A stretch of 64,000 nt of DNA from Candidatus Nitrotoga sp. CP45 (lineage in GTDB: Bacteria; Pseudomonadota; Gammaproteobacteria; Burkholderiales; Gallionellaceae). Both the position numbers and the translations under genes were made by a program. Positions 1 through 8,889 of this stretch are shown here, one piece after another. Each line of letters starts with the position of its first letter. The stretch's first letter is position 1. The stretch spans positions 144,444-208,443 of the forward strand of contig QFXJ01000040.1 in NCBI GenBank assembly GCA_003402375.1, given 5' to 3'. The notes under the pieces were generated by a model. It did no database searches. It saw nothing but the letters and a program-made list of their open reading frames with translations, and was not told the DNA's origin.

Positions 1-77
1 GCGCTGCAATCCTGAAGTGTGCGTGGTAGCTCAGGGTCCGTGTAGGACGCGATAGCAATAAATATAAGTGGTTTCAC
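1..77 (-). CDS. GlcNAc-type glycosyltransferase, N-terminal fragment at window edge
   Basis: Reading leftwards from a GTG at 75-77 gives an open frame that runs off the window. It encodes KPLIFIAIASYTDPELPRT, followed by LQDCSA. The pattern 'IFIAIASYxDPEL' is the start of the bacterial GlcNAc glycosyltransferase family (PF11397-like), where it forms the first beta strand and nucleotide-sugar loop. Only about 25 residues are visible, so activity cannot be judged. The gene diverges from the exostosin-like gene at 253, which fits a glycan-synthesis cluster continuing to the left. The ribosome site is weak and the start is tentative. Confidence 0.6.
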   Translation of the reverse strand, partial: MKPLIFIAIASYTDPELPRTLQDCS

Positions 78-252
78 GGTTGCAGGGACTCTTACAAGTA
101 GGTCGGTGGCCGACCAATGATAAGCCGGCAGTATAATAGCAAATCAATCTGGATCAGCGCCTGGCATTGCGCCGTGTCCCGGCAGAGCACTAACATTTCC
201 AAGAGTTGCAGACGCTACAATACATCACAACAAATCTGTTCCAGATCCGTCG
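78..252. promoter_or_regulatory. divergent intergenic region between two glycosyltransferase genes
   Basis: This 175-bp gap separates a leftward and a rightward glycosyltransferase gene, so promoters for both must lie here or further inside the genes. I see no convincing -35/-10 pair, operator or terminator. Confidence 0.3.
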
Positions 253-1197
253 ATGAAGGCTGAATATAACCGTAGCATCAGAACAGCTGAAACCTCTCTG
301 TTACAGCGGGTTCGTGACAGTATTCAGGGGCACGACCTTATCGATTGGGCCAAAAATGACTTCGAATCGTTCTTGGCGCTGTTTGACGTGGTCGATCTAC
401 AGGATGGAAACCGTTCCCAGATGAAAGATGGGGGGATCTACTTCAATACGCTCCCTGATATGATTCGCAAGCATGCTCAGAGCCCAACATCCCATGTATT
501 GATAACTCACCTGAATGAGAATTGGGGTGGGTTTTCCACGAATGTTCCATACCGCACTGTGCAGTGGGGCGATTGGCACTCTGACATGATTAACGCCGGG
601 TGCACACCGCAGATGGTGCGGCAGTACCTGGATGATCCCGAGGTAAAAGCGGTGGTCACGCCGCAACACACTGCTTTTTGGCACCCCACTATCCTGTCGA
701 TTCCGATCGGCATCAGGCAATCCGATGAAATCATCGATCACATCGTTAATGCGGATGGCACAAAGACAAAAGAATTGCTGCTAAATAACAGCGGTTGGGG
801 GCATCGCCCACAGATCAACGAATGCATTATTGCAAACTTTGGTGGACACATCAGCAACACATATGGGATGAGCCAAACCGAATATTTCGAGGCCATCACC
901 TGCTCCAGATTCGTGCTTTGTCCGTCTGGAATGGGTTGGGATTCGTATCGCATCTGGGAGACCTTGATGTTGGGGGCCATTCCCGTCGTCGAATTTTCAG
1001 CCGGTTGGCATACTGTACTCGATGACCTGCCTGTGTTGTTTGTCACGAATTTTAACGAGGTAACACCGGATTTGCTCGACAAGGCTTATCCGGAAATCAT
1101 GTCTCACTGCGGGCGCTTCGATTATGGCAAATTGACGAAACAGTGGTGGGTTTCAAAGATTACAAAATTGCTGGTCGCCTCCCAGCCTCAAGGTTGA
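253..1197 (+). CDS. exostosin-like (GT47-type) glycosyltransferase
   Basis: The 314-residue soluble protein has no signal peptide or membrane helix. Its C-terminal half carries 'RFVLCPSGMGWDSYRIWETL' followed by MLGAIPVV (about residues 217-245). That is the nucleotide-sugar-binding signature of exostosin-like enzymes: a small-residue turn, an acidic residue, then E-x4-GxIPV. It probably transfers a sugar to a cell-surface glycan, but substrate cannot be read from sequence. It sits among other glycosyltransferases and converges on the 1013-residue protein, 50 bp away. The start is the first ATG in the frame and has only a weak Shine-Dalgarno sequence. Confidence 0.7.
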   Translation: MKAEYNRSIRTAETSLLQRVRDSIQGHDLIDWAKNDFESFLALFDVVDLQDGNRSQMKDGGIYFNTLPDMIRKHAQSPTSHVLITHLNENWGGFSTNVPYRTVQWGDWHSDMINAGCTPQMVRQYLDDPEVKAVVTPQHTAFWHPTILSIPIGIRQSDEIIDHIVNADGTKTKELLLNNSGWGHRPQINECIIANFGGHISNTYGMSQTEYFEAITCSRFVLCPSGMGWDSYRIWETLMLGAIPVVEFSAGWHTVLDDLPVLFVTNFNEVTPDLLDKAYPEIMSHCGRFDYGKLTKQWWVSKITKLLVASQPQG

Positions 1198-1246
1198 GGC
1201 TCTTCGTAGTGTCGCGTAAATGCGTGGCTGCGGCGCAGGAAAACTT

Positions 1247-4200
1247 TCAGGGCGTAATCCAACGATCAGCTTGCACGCTCGCTTCGCGGAAACTCCGGGC
1301 TGTCTGCGCGGGATCAGGGCGTGCTTCAGCAGTCAGAAATATTTCGTTTTCTTCCACGAAAATAGCTTCGTAACCCCATTTTTGACAGAAAAGCTGGCAT
1401 TTTTGCGCATCGACTGTGGGCTCGAAGAATTTTTGCCTGAAAGCTTCCGATTCAAATAACAATTCGATGTTCAGGATGCCGTACGCAAAGACGAAGCCGC
1501 GCTTGAAACTGGCGTTGACAACTAGCAAAGGCTTCTTGTCGACGGACAGGTTTCTGATCTTTCTTATAAGCCGGTGCACGGCGTCTGGCTTGAGCCCCGC
1601 ACGCGATGACAGCGTATATTTCTCGCCGCGGTAGGGGCGATCCCCGCTGTTTACGAATACATGATCCGGGTATTCATAATCCGAAAGCCGAATTACGAAC
1701 TTATCCATTTCCGGTGCGAAGCGGTCGTACTGATGCACGGCATAAGAGATGTTGCCGTCGTCATCCAGCACCCAGCCGTCGTGATCCCGATAGAGTTTCA
1801 GTCTTCCCTGCTCGTCGCGAGGAATGAAAGCTATTGATGTTTCTTCTTCTGCTGTCATGGGACGAGTTTTTTGCAGCAAGTCGATTTCCGTAAAGCCACA
1901 ATTATTGACGATACTTTTTCCTGCACGCTCGATCTTGATGCGACCGCAGTGCTCCAAATGACCACTGTGCGCCAGGTAGTTCAAGGTACCTTGGTCTGCG
2001 AATTCAAAATTCTGTTGCACCGTCACCTCGGCAATGATCTCAAGAAACGCCATCACGGCGCATCGCGTTCCCATGATGGCTCCCGAATTCAATATGACCT
2101 TGTCTGCGATTGCATCGGCTATTGGTTTGCCGAACGGCTCATTTATCCAGGCGTAATTCATCCCATTAGGATGATTCCCGAGGGTCAGGAATTGGAATTC
2201 CGACATCAAATAGAGATCGCAGTCCAGCATGAAATTTTCTACGTTTGCAAACGGATCACGTTGAAAATAGGCATCCCTGAAATCCATCATCAGGGCATAG
2301 CGAAAGTCCAGATCCTGCAGCCATTGCCTGTATTGTTCAAAACGGTATCCATTAACGACCTTATGGGGCGGGGAGATCGGCGGCACGATGAAATAGTTGA
2401 TGGCGTTATCGAGCAGATACCTTTTGACCGGCTCATATTCCGGTCCGTCGGATATGCCCAGCAAGACTGGGCAGTTTGCGCCGGTTCTGCGCAATGTCGA
2501 AATGAATTGACGGTACTCGTCTATGTTTTTGTATCCCGTTGCAATGGAGACGATGATATCTATCCCCGGCGCAGTTTTCGCGGAGTGCGTGGACAGCGGA
2601 CTCGTGCCTTCGAGTTCATGGATGATTTCAGCGACGCGATTAGTAGACCGGTGATGACTCATGACAAACGCTCTCCCCTGCATCCCGATTCTTTCTCGTT
2701 CCGTATTATCGTCCAGATAGTCCATGATCTTCCGTTCAAGGATTTCCATTCCCTCATCAGTCAGGTCGTAGAAAATCAGGTGCTGTTCATCGATCAGGGG
2801 GTTTTTTATGGGGGCATACATTCTATCGACGAAGACCAGTGCGCCGGAAGCCAGCGCCTCCCAGAGTCTAGCATCGCCTTCCCACGGATCCGGGTTGGCG
2901 TGAAGGATGATCTTGCTGTCATACAAACACTGTTTGTACCTCGGATCGATGCCCGACCTTCCGACCGGACCGCATTCGGAAACTGTTCCAATCTGCATGG
3001 AGAGGCGGTGATCAGCAGCCAATCTCTTGGCGAATTTCAACAACCTTCCCCTGGCCAGCTTGAACCAGGGACTATCGATAACGTCGTCATCAAAAAGGCA
3101 GGAAACATCGATATTTTTTCTGTTGTCATAGTCGACGGGCGGCTCACACATATCGTTGACAACACAGTACGCCGTCGGCAGAACTGAAAGTCCGGCATAG
3201 TTCATGATTCGCCCGTTTTCCCGATCGACACAACTGCGCTTGAAGTAGAGCCTCCATCTGAAATCGCCGGCGTCATAGATCATGTCGGGATTGTCATCGT
3301 AGTCGAGCAGGATCGTTTTTTCTTTGTACTTGTCTTTGATTGGGTTAAACCGGATGTGAAACGGGCAGTGGTCGACCAGATGGTTCTGACAAAAGATCAG
3401 GTAATCTGCATTTTCTGGACGATCAACCAGAGTCACTTGCGGATGAGCCGCGAGACCTTCATGGGTCAGCCGCATCTCGTTGCTTGCGGACTCGATGTGA
3501 TCGAACAGGGGAAAGTAGATTTTGTACATCGAACCCATTAAAAATTCAGGCTGTTGAATGATATCCGTCATGACTTTGATTTCTTGTTCACAGTTTCCGC
3601 TGAATGGGCCTCCGGCATCTATGAAATTCTTGTTTGCATAGATTACGTATATGCAGCATAAATCATTCTTCAGGAGTCGAATGCTGGTTTCCTCTGCAAC
3701 ACCCTCTCTCAATTTAACTAGAATAAAGAACAGTCCAAATATATTGATGAACCGTTTCGCAATGAGCTCACTAAAGCCCGTAAATTCGTCAATCAGCTCA
3801 TTTTTCTGCCTGTTGTAGTCATTGATCCCCATTATGGGGTGAATATAGAAATAAATTTTCTTTCTGTCTTGTTTGAGTATTTCATATAGTCGTTCTATCC
3901 TCCGGGCATAGGTTTCGTAATCCTGCGCCGAAGACAGGTCATGATGGGTCAAAGCCAGTTGTAAATGGTAGGTCGAACTATTGGTCAGGGCTTCCGCAGC
4001 TATAGTCTTCTTGGTTTCTTCATAGTGTGTATTGATACTGGGTATTTCACAACAACACTCCTCCACCACGCCGTCAATAATATTTACGGTCATGGTATTG
4101 GCTTTAGTGTAGTTATTTATATCCAGGAACTCTTTGAAATTATTTTGAAGACAGTCCTTGATGACGTTTAGTTGGCATACAAGTGAATCAAAAGGCAATG

Positions 4201-4288
4201 ATTGATTGCCTAGGTGGCATCTATCCAATATCCCCCTACTTGAACACCTGTGGCCAAATGGTATAAATATCGTATTATTGCTCGACAT
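1247..4288 (-). CDS. giant three-module protein: DUF1796-like + two glycosyltransferase-like modules
   Basis: This 1013-residue protein appears modular. Residues 1-250 begin 'FIPFGHRCSSRGIL' and 'LPFDSLV', resembling the DUF1796 putative cysteine-peptidase family (conserved Cys early, then PFDS/W). Residues 255-570 form a GT-B-like exostosin/CgeB-type module, with 'HANPDPWEGDARLWEALASG' (GDxRxWEALASGAL) as its sugar-nucleotide motif. Residues 575-1000 resemble a GT-A nucleotide-diphospho-sugar transferase with 'ALMMDFRDAYFQRDPF', an acidic metal-binding-type motif, and 'ILNSGAIMG'. A GGAG ribosome site precedes the ATG. No signal peptide or transmembrane helix is visible. It may build a surface glycan with two transferase activities; the role of the first module is unknown. 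A decayed partial copy lies just upstream. Confidence 0.7.
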   Translation of the reverse strand: MSSNNTIFIPFGHRCSSRGILDRCHLGNQSLPFDSLVCQLNVIKDCLQNNFKEFLDINNYTKANTMTVNIIDGVVEECCCEIPSINTHYEETKKTIAAEALTNSSTYHLQLALTHHDLSSAQDYETYARRIERLYEILKQDRKKIYFYIHPIMGINDYNRQKNELIDEFTGFSELIAKRFINIFGLFFILVKLREGVAEETSIRLLKNDLCCIYVIYANKNFIDAGGPFSGNCEQEIKVMTDIIQQPEFLMGSMYKIYFPLFDHIESASNEMRLTHEGLAAHPQVTLVDRPENADYLIFCQNHLVDHCPFHIRFNPIKDKYKEKTILLDYDDNPDMIYDAGDFRWRLYFKRSCVDRENGRIMNYAGLSVLPTAYCVVNDMCEPPVDYDNRKNIDVSCLFDDDVIDSPWFKLARGRLLKFAKRLAADHRLSMQIGTVSECGPVGRSGIDPRYKQCLYDSKIILHANPDPWEGDARLWEALASGALVFVDRMYAPIKNPLIDEQHLIFYDLTDEGMEILERKIMDYLDDNTERERIGMQGRAFVMSHHRSTNRVAEIIHELEGTSPLSTHSAKTAPGIDIIVSIATGYKNIDEYRQFISTLRRTGANCPVLLGISDGPEYEPVKRYLLDNAINYFIVPPISPPHKVVNGYRFEQYRQWLQDLDFRYALMMDFRDAYFQRDPFANVENFMLDCDLYLMSEFQFLTLGNHPNGMNYAWINEPFGKPIADAIADKVILNSGAIMGTRCAVMAFLEIIAEVTVQQNFEFADQGTLNYLAHSGHLEHCGRIKIERAGKSIVNNCGFTEIDLLQKTRPMTAEEETSIAFIPRDEQGRLKLYRDHDGWVLDDDGNISYAVHQYDRFAPEMDKFVIRLSDYEYPDHVFVNSGDRPYRGEKYTLSSRAGLKPDAVHRLIRKIRNLSVDKKPLLVVNASFKRGFVFAYGILNIELLFESEAFRQKFFEPTVDAQKCQLFCQKWGYEAIFVEENEIFLTAEARPDPAQTARSFREASVQADRWITP

Positions 4289-4304
4289 GAAAGATTCTCC
4301 AGGT

Positions 4305-4571
4305 TCACCTCAAGACTGACAATGAACTTCCTGACATATCAACGGCTACACAGTACGTCGTCGACAAATTATAAAGGTCGGTATGGTCGATAATCTGCAC
4401 ATTATTCCAGTGGGCCAAGTGGTTTCGACGAAAGCCCGGATAATCAGCCCATCCGCGACGATGGAGATGAGTTACTTGCGGATGAAGCAGAAGAGTTTCA
4501 TGGAGTAGCTGCATCTCTTTGCTTATCGACTTGCGGTGATTGAATAGAGGGGCATATATGTTGTGCATCAA
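4305..4571 (-). pseudogene. decayed duplicate of the middle module of the adjacent three-module protein
   Basis: The 88-codon frame matches residues about 249-310 of the downstream gene: 'NIYAPLFNHRKSISKEMQL' against 'KIYFPLFDHIESASNEMRL', then 'LLHPQVTHLHR' against 'AAHPQVTLVDR', and 'RNHLAHW' against 'QNHLVDH'. It then jumps to 'LSTTYCVAVDM', matching 'LPTAYCVVNDM' about 60 residues further on. So a segment has been deleted and the ends are lost. Same strand and immediate adjacency suggest tandem duplication followed by decay. It is unlikely to make a functional enzyme. Confidence 0.7.
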
Positions 4572-4618
4572 GAAATTATATCGGACTAACCTTTCGCAGG
4601 TATATCCAGAGGTGAATC

Positions 4619-5482
4619 ATGCCTGACCAAACGGCCGGCGAGTTGCTTCAACAGGTCGAACAGGAGCAAAGAATAGCGATTCTCGTGCTTGGTTGTTTGC
4701 AGACTGTTTATGACCGCTGCACCCAAACCATCCGCGCAACCTGGGGATCAAAACCCAGACGTAACACGGACATTTTTTATGTGTATGGCGGCCAGAATGC
4801 TGGCATCGCCCCGGATATGGTCGACATCGAGCATATCATCGGACAGGCTCGGCCGCCCGAATTGCAAGATTATGAAGTCTGGGTGTCTGGTGACATTATT
4901 CTGTGTGGGGCGGCGGATGTGTACGCTGGGCAACAAGATTGTATTTTGCGCAAGCGATTGATAGCGTTTGGTTACCTGGCCAATCAACGATGCTACGATT
5001 TTGTGTATACGGTGTGCGCATCGAGCTATGTGGATGTTGATGCATTGCAACTATATGTCAAAAGCCTGCCTATTGCGGGCGTATACCATGGCCCATTGAA
5101 CGTGCACGAACCCAGCGGTTATCCATTTGTATCCGGATCATCGATCTTGCTCTCGAGAGACGTTGCAGCGGATCTGGCTGATAACGCAGAGGACATTATT
5201 TCTGCCTACCCAGATACCATGCCTGATGATGTCGTAATCGGTCACTGGATTGCGAACAAGTACTGCACTGAATCAGTGGCAGAAATCTCCAGCCGCATCG
5301 CTACCGATAGAAAGGCGACGAACAACCAGACCTTCGTCATGCCGTATGGCGAAGGGTTAATGGATTTTGTCTGGTCACTGGCACATAGCCAGGTACCGCA
5401 AAAACAAGCCTATCATTACCATTTCCATTCCCGCCGCATGTGGGAGATGGGGAATTTTCACCGCCGTTTCTTTGCGGCATAG
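4619..5482 (+). CDS. GT31 (galactosyltransferase/Fringe)-like glycosyltransferase
   Basis: The 287-residue protein follows the GT31 plan: an early 'TIRATWGSKP' (x-R-x-TW), 'CYDFVYTVCASSYVDVDAL' where the metal-binding DxD segment is expected, 'YPFVSGSSILLSRDVAADL' matching the G-x-x-x-x-L-S-R-D acceptor loop, and 'DTMPDDVVIGHWI' matching the (E/D)DVxxG motif. The usual KxDDD is replaced by CASSYVDVD, so metal binding may be altered. The ribosome site AGAGGTG lies just before the ATG. It diverges from the three-module gene. The acceptor sugar is unknown. Confidence 0.6.
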   Translation: MPDQTAGELLQQVEQEQRIAILVLGCLQTVYDRCTQTIRATWGSKPRRNTDIFYVYGGQNAGIAPDMVDIEHIIGQARPPELQDYEVWVSGDIILCGAADVYAGQQDCILRKRLIAFGYLANQRCYDFVYTVCASSYVDVDALQLYVKSLPIAGVYHGPLNVHEPSGYPFVSGSSILLSRDVAADLADNAEDIISAYPDTMPDDVVIGHWIANKYCTESVAEISSRIATDRKATNNQTFVMPYGEGLMDFVWSLAHSQVPQKQAYHYHFHSRRMWEMGNFHRRFFAA

Positions 5483-5550
5483 GAAATCGGTTGCTGGATG
5501 AATATTTAGCCCTTATTGGTTCTGATAAATCACCTATCCGAGGATTCCCC

Positions 5551-6039
5551 ATGAACGACGAGCCCAAATTGACCGACCGTCAGCAGCAGATTCTTGATTC
5601 AATGCGTAGTGCCCTTGGGTCTATACCAATTGCTTCCAGGAGCTGTGGAGATTGCGCCAAGTGTTGTGAGGGTTGGCTGTCAGGAGAAGTATACGGACAT
5701 GATTTTTATCCCGGCAATCCTTGTTTTTTTCTGGAAAAAACTTGTTCAATATACAAAGATCGTCCGGTTGATCCTTGCAGAAATTTTAAATGTAACTGGC
5801 TATCAGAGGATGTATTTCCCATGTGGATGAAACCCAGCCTTATTAATGCCATCATCATCAAAAAACAAAATAAAAATATGTCGTATTATGAAATAGAACC
5901 GGCTGGCGACATCGACACAATCGACTCAAAAACTCTAAACTGGCTGGTTAAATGGGCGGCAAATACTGGCAGCAATATTCAATATCGTATTGATGGAGAA
6001 ATAAAAAGAATTGGTTTGCCTGAGTTTATAAAAATGTAA
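5551..6039 (+). CDS. YkgJ-like cysteine-cluster protein
   Basis: This 162-residue protein starts at MNDEPKLTD, chosen because GAGGA lies 6-7 bases upstream; a longer frame exists but overlaps the previous gene. Near the N-terminus it has 'SCGDCAKCCEGWLSG' and then Cys in 'NPCFFLEKTCSIYKDRP' and 'PCRNFKCNW'. This Cys-rich layout matches the zinc/iron-chelating YkgJ (UPF0153) family. The function of the family is not established. The C-terminal half is charged and has no recognised motif. It lies 68 bp after the GT31-like gene and may be cotranscribed with it. Confidence 0.6.
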   Translation: MNDEPKLTDRQQQILDSMRSALGSIPIASRSCGDCAKCCEGWLSGEVYGHDFYPGNPCFFLEKTCSIYKDRPVDPCRNFKCNWLSEDVFPMWMKPSLINAIIIKKQNKNMSYYEIEPAGDIDTIDSKTLNWLVKWAANTGSNIQYRIDGEIKRIGLPEFIKM

Positions 6040-6211
6040 AACTTTATGTCAACTGTCAGGTTGTTAACATCAATCAAACTTCAATCTAATTGCATATTGT
6101 TTATTTCGCAATTCGAGCTTCTTTCAGCATAAGGTGGCCAAGAATATGCATTGCACGTTGGCAGTTCTAATCGAACTTTGCTTGCTAATCTTAGCTCTTC
6201 TTGGCAACCTT

Positions 6212-7657
6212 TTATTCCCAGCGTTCAAATGGCCATGGATGTTTCCTGGCATTGACGTGACCGGGATCGAAGGCAGTGAGTTCCGAGCGCCCATGCAACA
6301 AGCGTTCGATCAACTCGACCCCTTGCATGAAGGAATGGTCCTGATTGCTGACCTCGTATTTCCAGAGTCCGAAACGTCCGCGTGAATACACATCATGCTG
6401 TTCAAAGTACGGAATGATCTGCGCCAATGCCTCGTTTCGATGCAATCCCGGTGTCGGATACCCATAGTCGGCGCGATAGCACCAAGTCGAGACGATATCT
6501 TCTCGTCTATGGATTAAGTGGGTATTCAATGCACCCTGGATCACCTGCTCCAGCAAAGTGCTCGGGTCTACCGGCTTGTGGTGTGATTCGGATACTTCGC
6601 ACATTAAAGACCAATACTGTGTGCTGTCTGGCACGTTGTTCGGCGAGTAGTTACTGAACACGGTCACCCTGTAGAACGGGCAGTTTTCCTCAGGGAAATA
6701 CATCCAGCTCTTGGTCGCCAACTCCGTTGTGGGTTGGCCGCGTAAACCAAGACCAATAATATTCGAACTTGAATGCAAAAGTCCCCGCTCTGCCGCCGGC
6801 TTCAAGTGTGATTGCCCGGAGAGTCGAATCAGGTCGGGCAACGGCATAGTAGAGATCAGGGTGTCGTAGTAAAAAGTCTGGCCATCTTCGGTTCCGATCT
6901 CATGCCGATCTAAGTCGATACGGCTGACTGGTGTATTGAAACGGAGCTTTCCTGCGGGCAACAGCTTTGCGCAGGCCCGCCAAATTGCGCCTGTACCTCC
7001 GTGTTTCGGAAATTGAAAGGTATTGTTTGGGCCCCATGAGCGGTCGTCTGTTTTCATTACCAGACCTTTTGATAGTATGGCAAGATCCGTGACGGCCACC
7101 CGCTCCCCAACCCAATCGGCACTCATCAACTCAGGGGGATAGCCCCAAACCTTGGAGTTGTATGGGCGCATGAAAATTTCGGCGATACCAGCACCAAACG
7201 TTGTTTCGATCCACTGACCGAAATTCGCTGGCTTTACTTGCGCTGAAGCGGCAATCTCGACCAGACCCTGCAAGCAGCGGGCCTGATCGTCCGCAGGTAG
7301 ATGATGGATGTTGCTCTGCAATGGGTAAGGAATGAATCTTTCACGCATCCAGACCCATGACTCCCGCTGGTGGTGCAGCCAACCATCTGCGCCAAGAAAT
7401 TCCTGCATCGCCGCATCGAAATAAGCGTAGTGTGAAAACTGAACGTGCCCGCCCACATCCCAAGTAAAACCTTTGTCATCAACAAACGATGCCGCCAGTC
7501 CGCCAGCTTCGCTGTGACCCTCAAGTAACATCCATGACGAGTGACCGTTGAGCTCCAATTGACGGGCAGCCCCCAAGCCGGTGGGGCCCGCGCCGAGGAT
7601 TAAAATTTGCGCGTCTTGCATCTTGGTCGATAACCGCACCTGTGCATGAACTTTCAT
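6212..7657 (-). CDS. FAD-dependent UDP-galactopyranose-mutase/protoporphyrinogen-oxidase-like protein
   Basis: The 481-residue protein has an N-terminal dinucleotide-binding loop 'ILILGAGPTGLGAARQLE' and 'EAGGLAASF' plus 'FTWDVGGHVQF', the FAD-binding pattern of UDP-galactopyranose mutases and amine-oxidase-type flavoproteins. The middle has 'RPYNSKVWGYPPELMSADWV', typical of the UGM-like group next to sugar clusters. It probably converts or oxidises a sugar nucleotide for surface polysaccharide. The ATG follows the stop of the UDP-xylose synthase gene directly (TAAATG), so the two are translationally linked. An internal start 12 codons later (MQDAQ) is possible. Confidence 0.75.
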   Translation of the reverse strand: MKVHAQVRLSTKMQDAQILILGAGPTGLGAARQLELNGHSSWMLLEGHSEAGGLAASFVDDKGFTWDVGGHVQFSHYAYFDAAMQEFLGADGWLHHQRESWVWMRERFIPYPLQSNIHHLPADDQARCLQGLVEIAASAQVKPANFGQWIETTFGAGIAEIFMRPYNSKVWGYPPELMSADWVGERVAVTDLAILSKGLVMKTDDRSWGPNNTFQFPKHGGTGAIWRACAKLLPAGKLRFNTPVSRIDLDRHEIGTEDGQTFYYDTLISTMPLPDLIRLSGQSHLKPAAERGLLHSSSNIIGLGLRGQPTTELATKSWMYFPEENCPFYRVTVFSNYSPNNVPDSTQYWSLMCEVSESHHKPVDPSTLLEQVIQGALNTHLIHRREDIVSTWCYRADYGYPTPGLHRNEALAQIIPYFEQHDVYSRGRFGLWKYEVSNQDHSFMQGVELIERLLHGRSELTAFDPGHVNARKHPWPFERWE

Positions 7658-8617
7658 TTACTCATGCTCACTCGCACTTGCAAAGTAGTCAATCGCACGT
7701 TGCAGCCCATCATCCAGCGACACATGGGGTGTCCAGCCAAGGACGCGCTGCGCCAACTCGATATTGGGCTGGCGCTGTGCCGGGTCGTCCGCAGGTAGTG
7801 GTTTGAACTCAAGTTTGGATTTCGAGCGGGTCATGGCAATGATTTTCTGTGCAAGTTCCAGAATGGTGAATTCGCATGGGTTGCCCAAGTTCATGGGGCC
7901 AGTGACTTCGTCGGAAGAACTCATAAGACGTATAAGGCCATCGACCATATCATCCACGTAACAAAAGGAACGCGTCTGGACGCCTTTGCCGTAAATGGTG
8001 ATGCTCTCGCCCCTTAATGCCTGCAGAATGAAGTTCGACACCACTCGGCCATCGCAGGGATGCATGCGTGGCCCGTAGGTATTGAAGATACGGGCCACCT
8101 TTATTTTTAGCGTGTGCTGGCGGTAGTAATCGAAGAACAGAGTCTCGGCACAACGCTTACCTTCATCGTAACAGGAGCGGGGGCCAATGGGATTCACGTT
8201 GCCCCAGTAGTCTTCAGTTTGCGGATGCATCATGGGGTCGCCGTACACCTCGCTGGTGGAAGCTTGCAGAATCTTGGCCTTGATGCGCTTGGCCAGGCCA
8301 AGCATATTGATTGCTCCATGCACGCTGGTCTTGGTTGTCTGCACCGGATCGTGCTGGTAATGAATCGGTGAAGCGGGACAGGCAAGATTGTAAATTTCGT
8401 CCACCTCTACAAAGAGCGGAAAAGTCACGTCGTGACGCAACAACTCGAAATTTGTATTGCTAATGAGGTGCGCAATATTGTCTTTGGTACCGGTGAAAAA
8501 GTTGTCCACGCACAGCACGTCGTTGCCTTCCGCGAGCAATCGTTCGCACAGATGCGAACCGAGGAAACCGGCCCCCCCTGTAACAAGAATGCGCTTGCGC
8601 AGGTTATAGCTTCTCAT
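7658..8617 (-). CDS. UDP-glucuronate decarboxylase (UDP-xylose synthase)
   Basis: The 319-residue extended short-chain dehydrogenase carries '[20 protein letters not shown]' (NAD-binding Rossmann motif), '[10 protein letters not shown]' with the catalytic Ser/Thr, '[11 protein letters not shown]' with the YxxxK pair, '[12 protein letters not shown]' and '[15 protein letters not shown]'. These are hallmark motifs of UXS, which converts UDP-glucuronate to UDP-xylose using bound NAD. It should supply a sugar donor to the glycosyltransferases to the left. It is first in a two-gene leftward operon with the flavoprotein. Length is normal for the bacterial family. Confidence 0.9.
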   Translation of the reverse strand: MRSYNLRKRILVTGGAGFLGSHLCERLLAEGNDVLCVDNFFTGTKDNIAHLISNTNFELLRHDVTFPLFVEVDEIYNLACPASPIHYQHDPVQTTKTSVHGAINMLGLAKRIKAKILQASTSEVYGDPMMHPQTEDYWGNVNPIGPRSCYDEGKRCAETLFFDYYRQHTLKIKVARIFNTYGPRMHPCDGRVVSNFILQALRGESITIYGKGVQTRSFCYVDDMVDGLIRLMSSSDEVTGPMNLGNPCEFTILELAQKIIAMTRSKSKLEFKPLPADDPAQRQPNIELAQRVLGWTPHVSLDDGLQRAIDYFASASEHE

Positions 8618-8889
8618 TGTTATATATCCCTTATGTCAACGTCAGAGCAAATCAGCTGCAGGTCATGCTTTAAAAGTGTACCAGTAGCCCGCATAAACAA
8701 AGTAGAATTGACCTGCCGCTCGGGAGATTGCACTAACGAATACTAGTGAGCCAATAATTACCTTTTAAATTACCGCTATAATCGCATCAGAATACCGGGA
8801 TTTCCCCTCTGACGGAATCGAATGAAGCAGGACGATTCCCCATTGCAGTTACGCTTCACCGTTCGCCATCCCAGACCAACGAGGTTCAT
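8618..8889. promoter_or_regulatory. divergent intergenic region with candidate -10 box for exosortase H
   Basis: The gap separates leftward UDP-xylose synthase from rightward exosortase H. A perfect TATAAT lies at 8777-8782 on the + strand, about 110 bp before the exosortase start, but no good -35 stands 16-18 bp in front of it. No operator was recognised. Confidence 0.3.

Noticed and set aside
1871..3187. 438-codon open frame on the + strand inside the three-module gene
   Set aside because: It is antisense to a gene with recognisable domains, has no ribosome site, and its translation is basic and Ile/His-rich without motifs.
6134..6385. 83-codon + strand frame with a hydrophobic start
   Set aside because: Most of it overlaps the 3' end of the mutase-like gene antisense, and no ribosome site is present.
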